A DNA stretch of 64,000 nucleotides from positions 186,001-250,000 of the forward strand of contig CAKOUW010000001.1 of the NCBI GenBank assembly GCA_934120715.1. Direction: 5' to 3'. Every line of letters begins with the position of its first letter. Position 1 is the stretch's first letter. Of this stretch, positions 60,602 through 64,000 are shown in pieces. The position numbers and the translations under genes are program-made. This DNA is from an uncultured Bacilli bacterium (lineage in GTDB: Bacteria; Bacillota_I; Bacilli_A; RF39; UBA660). Below the pieces are notes generated by a model. It was not told the origin of the DNA. It made no database searches and saw nothing but the letters and a program-made list of their open reading frames with translations.

Positions 60602-61234
60602 ATGAATTATGATTTAGTAATGCAAGAACAAATTAATAATACTAAAATAGGCTCTAGTCTATTATTGCATGCTTGTTGTGCACCGTGTTCATCTGCTGTT
60701 ATTGAGAGACTCAGCTCTATTTTTAAAATTACTATTTTGTTCTTTAATCCTAATATTAATGATAAGAGTGAGTATGATAAGAGACTTTCTGAGCTTAAAA
60801 ATTTTGTTTCTAAAATTAAGACTAAATATCCTGTAAATATAATTGATGGTCGATATAATCCTAAAGAATTTTTTGCTATTTCTAAAGGGCTTGAAGAGGA
60901 GAAGGAACGGGGAAAAAGATGTTATAAGTGTTATGAGTTACGACTAAGAGAGACTGCTTTAGTGGCTCGACAACTTAAATTTGATTTTTTTACTACTACT
61001 TTAAGTATAAGTCCATACAAAAATAGCCTATGGCTTAATGAAATAGGTGAGGATTTATCTACTCAATATGATGTTAGTTATTTATATGCTGATTTTAAAA
61101 AGAATAATGGATATAAGAGAAGTATAGAGCTTTCAAAAGAATATAATTTATATCGTCAGGATTTCTGTGGCTGTATTTATTCTAAGTTAGAAAGGGATAA
61201 AATTAAGTGTAAAGTGTTTACTGATCAAAAGTGA
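60602..61234 (+). CDS. queH: epoxyqueuosine reductase QueH
   Basis: 210 residues (DUF208). It reduces epoxyqueuosine in tRNA to queuosine, without cobalamin. Iron-sulfur Cys motifs: LLLHACCAPCSS (Cys25, Cys26, Cys29), RCYKCYELRL and FCGCIYS. The core LNEIGEDLSTQYDVSYLYADFKKNNGYKRSIELS helix is typical of QueH. GGAGG precedes the ATG. No other queuosine gene is nearby. Confidence 0.93.
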   Translation: MNYDLVMQEQINNTKIGSSLLLHACCAPCSSAVIERLSSIFKITILFFNPNINDKSEYDKRLSELKNFVSKIKTKYPVNIIDGRYNPKEFFAISKGLEEEKERGKRCYKCYELRLRETALVARQLKFDFFTTTLSISPYKNSLWLNEIGEDLSTQYDVSYLYADFKKNNGYKRSIELSKEYNLYRQDFCGCIYSKLERDKIKCKVFTDQK

Positions 61235-61383
61235 AATTATTTGCATATTTATAGTATTTATGGTATATTTTTAACTGTGAGATATCACTGGATTTTTATT
61301 AAAGTGGCTTTTATTTCCTTATTTATCTGGAAACTATTACCTTTTTAAACAAGATCCAATTCTAAAAATAAGGAGGGTAATTA

Positions 61384-61554
61384 ATGGAGTTTACAGATAA
61401 GACATTAGTATGTAAGGACTGTGGTAATGAATTTGTATTCACTGCTGGAGAACAAGCATTTTACAAAGAAAAAGGTTTAGATAATGAACCAAAAAGATGT
61501 AAAGAATGTCGTGATAAGAGAAAAGCTGAAAGACAAAATACTGAAAGAAAATAA
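61384..61554 (+). CDS. small zinc-ribbon protein
   Basis: 56 residues: MEFTDKTLVCKDCGNEFVFT, then a middle AGEQAFYKEKGLDNEPKRCK and ECRDKRKAER. Two CxxC pairs (Cys10/Cys13 and Cys39/Cys42) make a probable zinc ribbon of the PF13451-like kind found in many Firmicutes (a CKDCGxEFxFTxGEQxFY core). AGGAGGG lies 5 bases before the ATG and a terminator starts at its stop. Role unknown. Confidence 0.85.
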   Translation: MEFTDKTLVCKDCGNEFVFTAGEQAFYKEKGLDNEPKRCKECRDKRKAERQNTERK

Positions 61555-61573
61555 GCATTTTAATGCTTTTTTT
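61553..61573 (+). terminator. terminator of the zinc-ribbon gene
   Basis: A 7-bp stem AAGCATT/AATGCTT (61553-61559 and 61562-61568) followed by T-run. Confidence 0.7.
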
Positions 61574-61643
61574 CTTTACTTTAATATATTTACTAATTAT
61601 TTTAATTACTGTATACTATATATTAATGAGGAGTGAATTAAAT

Positions 61644-62948
61644 ATGAAATATTATTGTATTGGTATTAAAGGAGCAGGAATGTCTACTTTGGCACAAATA
61701 CTTTATGATTTAGGTAATGATGTTTCAGGTTATGATGACAGTGTAGAATATAAGTTTACTCAGGCTGGTTTAGATGAAAGAGGTATTTTGATTTATCATG
61801 ATCAATTGCATTCAATTGATAGTGACACTATAGTTACTTACAGTGTTGCTTTTAGTGAGGATCATCCTGAAATTATTCGCGTTAAAGAATTGGGTTTACA
61901 AATAAAAAAATATAATGAGATTATGGGAGAGGTTATTGATTTATTTACTTCTATAGGTGTTAGTGGTACACATGGCAAAACTACGACTTCTTCATTAATT
62001 AGACATATAATTGAAGGAAAGATGCCTTGTAATTATTTTATTGGGGCAGGTGATGGACATGCTACTTTGGACAATAAATATTTTGTTGTAGAAAGTGATG
62101 AATTTAATCGCCATTTTACGGCTTACCATCCAGTTTATTCAATTATTACCAATATTGAAGCAGAGCATTTGGAGTGTTATAGAGATATTGATGATATCAG
62201 GGATACGTTTGAAATATTTGCTAATCAGACAAAAAAATTAATTGTTGCTAATGGTGATAATAGTGAGGTTCGAAGAATTAATTATAAAACTCCCGTTATA
62301 TTCTTTGGTTTTAACGAAAACAATGATTCAGTTATTAAAAATTTGGTTCTTAATGCTGACGGTTCTAGTTTTGATTTGATGATTAATGGTAGTTTGTTTG
62401 GTCATTTTGATATACCTCTTTTTGGAAAGCATATGGTATACGATGTAGCAGCAGCTATTATTTTAACTAGAGAATTAGGCTTCAGTTATGATGAAATATC
62501 TAGTTCTTTGAATACTTTTCAAAATGCTAAGAGAAGGTTTGCTGAGGAAGTGTATAATGGCACTATTATCATTGATGATTATGCCCACCATCCTACTGAA
62601 ATTAGAGCTACTTTAGAAGCTATAAAGCAAAAGTATCCTGATAAAAAATTGGTTGTGGTATTTAGACCGAATACTTACTCTAGGACTAAAGATTTTACTG
62701 ATGATTTTGTTGATGTATTAAATATAGCAGATAAAGCTTTTGTAACTGATATTTTATGTAACAGAGAAAAACCTGAGGATTATCCTGGTATATCTTCTGA
62801 GCTCATTATTTCTAAACTTAGAAATGGTGATAAGATAAGTGAGGATTCTATTAGTAAATTATCTAATGACAAAGATGCAGTTGTATGTTTTATGGGATGT
62901 GCTCCTGTTGCTAGTTTAATCAGTGCATTTAAAAATATATTACAATAA
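61644..62948 (+). CDS. murC: UDP-N-acetylmuramate--L-alanine ligase
   Basis: 434 residues; adds the first amino acid (Ala) to the cell-wall precursor. A longer frame starts at 61563 with a hydrophobic lead that is not part of MurC; GAGGAGTGA fits the ATG at 61644, giving the normal start MKYYCIGIKGAGMSTLAQIL (Rossmann motif). P-loop GVSGTHGKTTTSS, then VESDEFNRHF, TNIEAEHLECY and IIDDYAHHPTEIRATL. All core motifs are intact. Its 3' terminator lies in the convergent next gene. Confidence 0.92.
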   Translation: MKYYCIGIKGAGMSTLAQILYDLGNDVSGYDDSVEYKFTQAGLDERGILIYHDQLHSIDSDTIVTYSVAFSEDHPEIIRVKELGLQIKKYNEIMGEVIDLFTSIGVSGTHGKTTTSSLIRHIIEGKMPCNYFIGAGDGHATLDNKYFVVESDEFNRHFTAYHPVYSIITNIEAEHLECYRDIDDIRDTFEIFANQTKKLIVANGDNSEVRRINYKTPVIFFGFNENNDSVIKNLVLNADGSSFDLMINGSLFGHFDIPLFGKHMVYDVAAAIILTRELGFSYDEISSSLNTFQNAKRRFAEEVYNGTIIIDDYAHHPTEIRATLEAIKQKYPDKKLVVVFRPNTYSRTKDFTDDFVDVLNIADKAFVTDILCNREKPEDYPGISSELIISKLRNGDKISEDSISKLSNDKDAVVCFMGCAPVASLISAFKNILQ

Positions 62949-62951
62949 AGA

Positions 62952-62981
62952 AAAAAAGATAAGGTTCCTTATCTTTTTTTG
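62952..62981 (+). terminator. bidirectional terminator after murC
   Basis: A stem AAAAAAAGATAAGG/CCTTATCTTTTTTT with a 2-base loop, between convergent genes and overlapping the end of the minus-strand gene. Confidence 0.85.
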
Positions 62982-63493
62982 ATTCCATATGAGTTATCTG
63001 TTATATCTAGAAATAATTTTATATGGGGTGGAGCATAGGTTAGGTAAGTGATTATGACATATGATACTATAATTATAATTATTGCTAGTAGATCGCTATA
63101 TTTAACTTTTAATTTCTCTTTGAGTTTTTCTGCTATTAGAGTTGTAAAAATAAAGTCTATTACTAATAAACCTATAGCTATTATCATTTTATATCCAATA
63201 ATGCTATCTATTGGTAGATAGATTATTAAGTAAAAGGCTATTCCTAGGATAGCGGAGATAATATTTGCTAATAATAAGTTTGTAGTATCCTTTTTTTTAT
63301 ACTTATTATATATGTATTCTACTATAGTATATAATAAAATTGGAGTTATTATTAATTTCATATGTTCAAAGATACTCTCATTTACTGGGAATAGGATACT
63401 TGTTAGTACTGATTGTACATTATCATATATAAAATGAGATATTACTGATAGTATTAATATACTAAAAAATTTTATAATATTTTTCTTTTTCAT
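62969..63493 (-). CDS. DUF6512-like membrane protein
   Basis: 174 residues, five to six membrane helices. The FPVNESIFEHMKLIITPILL segment near residues 36-55 is the conserved signature of DUF6512 (PVNES-x-x-E-H-x-K). The end, YLTYAPPHIKLFLDITDNSYG, contains the family's TY.PPH motif. No function is known. It lies 20 bases downstream of the YigZ-family gene on the same strand. Confidence 0.75.
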   Translation of the reverse strand: MKKKNIIKFFSILILSVISHFIYDNVQSVLTSILFPVNESIFEHMKLIITPILLYTIVEYIYNKYKKKDTTNLLLANIISAILGIAFYLIIYLPIDSIIGYKMIIAIGLLVIDFIFTTLIAEKLKEKLKVKYSDLLAIIIIIVSYVIITYLTYAPPHIKLFLDITDNSYGIKKR

Positions 63494-63513
63494 ATTATAT
63501 ATTATGTACTTTT

Positions 63514-64000
63514 TTATGATTTATATTCATATTTTTCTAAATAGCATTTTTCATTTAAGATTTTGTAGTTATAGGTTTTTAGTTTTTCTTTAAAACTTAT
63601 AGGAATTATAATTATATATCTAATTTTATCTGTAAATTCTTTTTCGATTATTTTTGACTCTTTTAAAATATTTTCTAAATTTTTTTGATTAGTATATTCT
63701 ATATATATTTCTATTTCGATGGCTTCTTCAAGTTCTATTAAATTAGTATTTTTTATAGCTGTTGTTACTGATTTGGAATAGGCTCTTACTAGGCCACCGG
63801 CACCTAGTTTTATTCCTCCAAAATATCTGACTGTGACAGCTAATACATTAATAATTTTATTTTTTATTAGGACGTTTAACATAGGAATGCCAGCCGTTGA
63901 TGATGGTTCTTTGTCATCACTTGATTTTTGAGAGTCTTCTGTAATATAAGCATAGCAATAGTGATTTGCTTTAGGATACTGTTCTTTTATTTTACTTAAT
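63514..64000 (-). CDS. YigZ/IMPACT-family protein, 5' end outside the window
   Basis: At least 162 residues are visible; the true start is beyond the right edge. The frame enters as LSKIKEQYPKANHYCYAYIT, then SDDKEPSSTAGIPML and VRYFGGIKLGAGGLVRAYS. This is the UPF0029/IMPACT N-terminal domain signature (ANH-C-YA, DD-EP-TAG-P-ML, Y-GG-KLG-GGL-RAY). A C-terminal ferredoxin-like extension is present. Members have been linked to translation control, but the bacterial role is unclear. Confidence 0.9.
   Translation of the reverse strand, partial: LSKIKEQYPKANHYCYAYITEDSQKSSDDKEPSSTAGIPMLNVLIKNKIINVLAVTVRYFGGIKLGAGGLVRAYSKSVTTAIKNTNLIELEEAIEIEIYIEYTNQKNLENILKESKIIEKEFTDKIRYIIIIPISFKEKLKTYNYKILNEKCYLEKYEYKS

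Noticed and set aside
1..64000. Use of TGA as tryptophan, as in many mollicutes
   Set aside because: Tryptophan is read from TGG throughout, and several genes (for example DUF421, DUF3006) end in TGA at the expected family length.
1..64000. CRISPR array or rRNA operon
   Set aside because: No regularly spaced repeats and no rRNA-like conserved blocks were seen.

Overview
The window is a gene-dense, very AT-rich chromosomal segment with short intergenic gaps, many overlapping start/stop pairs and TGA used as a stop, so the standard bacterial code applies. Gene content and order are those of a low-GC Bacilli-type Firmicute. Several blocks keep Bacillus subtilis neighbourhoods: dnaG-rpoD-trmK, yqeG-yqeH, nfo next to a yqfT-like gene, ftsK/spoIIIE followed by the ymfF/ymfH peptidase pair, lepA near hemW, and ylbJ next to ylbL. 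Sporulation is represented by an intact sigK with its pro-sequence, ylbJ, a GerA-type germination protein, a shortened Ger(x)C-like protein and a protein with two SpoIIID-like helix-turn-helix segments. My inference is an uncultivated, possibly gut-associated, small-genome Bacilli lineage that keeps at least part of a sporulation programme. The sequence alone does not fix the species.

Layout. 1-8.2 kb: an unknown protein, sigK, a membrane polysaccharide deacetylase, yqeG-yqeH, then dnaG-rpoD-trmK. 8.2-10.5 kb: membrane and cell-surface proteins. 10.6-13.8 kb: three type IV prepilin-like genes around nfo. 13.8-17.7 kb: yqfT-like gene, class B penicillin-binding protein, rpmG, efp. 17.8-29.0 kb: ftsK, deoD, ymfF, ymfH, lepA, a SpoIIID-like protein, hemW, an HD hydrolase, an exported protein, tmk. 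29.0-31.9 kb: a PilB/GspE ATPase divergent from two more prepilin-like genes. 31.9-37.1 kb: ylbJ, ylbL, a CssRS-like two-component system, prs. 37.2-41.4 kb: a ZnuA-like lipoprotein without its metal ligands, yidD, rnc, an RNase J2-like protein, 5-formyltetrahydrofolate cyclo-ligase. Then come a tRNA-Arg, a ComEC-like hydrolase with its DUF3006 partner, germination genes and rlmCD.

From about 46.4 to 52.8 kb the character changes to an accessory block. It holds decayed sequence, a nested inverted repeat with a frameshifted small ORF, a half-helicase fused to two PD-(D/E)xK nuclease-like domains, a lipoprotein, an acetyltransferase, a nucleoside deoxyribosyltransferase-like protein overlapping a DnaQ-fold protein without catalytic residues, a pentapeptide-repeat protein, small membrane or exported proteins and a cysteine-rich protein. 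A TetR-controlled MMPL exporter with a YhgE-like exported partner follows, then an XRE-type membrane regulator, a Bax-inhibitor-1 protein, a ZIP transporter, queH, a small zinc-ribbon protein, murC, a DUF6512 protein and a partial YigZ gene at the right edge.

The best candidate for an undescribed system is the helicase/double-nuclease protein at 46939-48465. Other notable points are a probable ATT start codon for the yqfT-like gene, a hairpin between the ribosome binding site and start of the cyclo-ligase gene, the repeated loss of catalytic or metal residues in otherwise recognisable families, and a strong extended -10 promoter consensus (TGnTATAAT).
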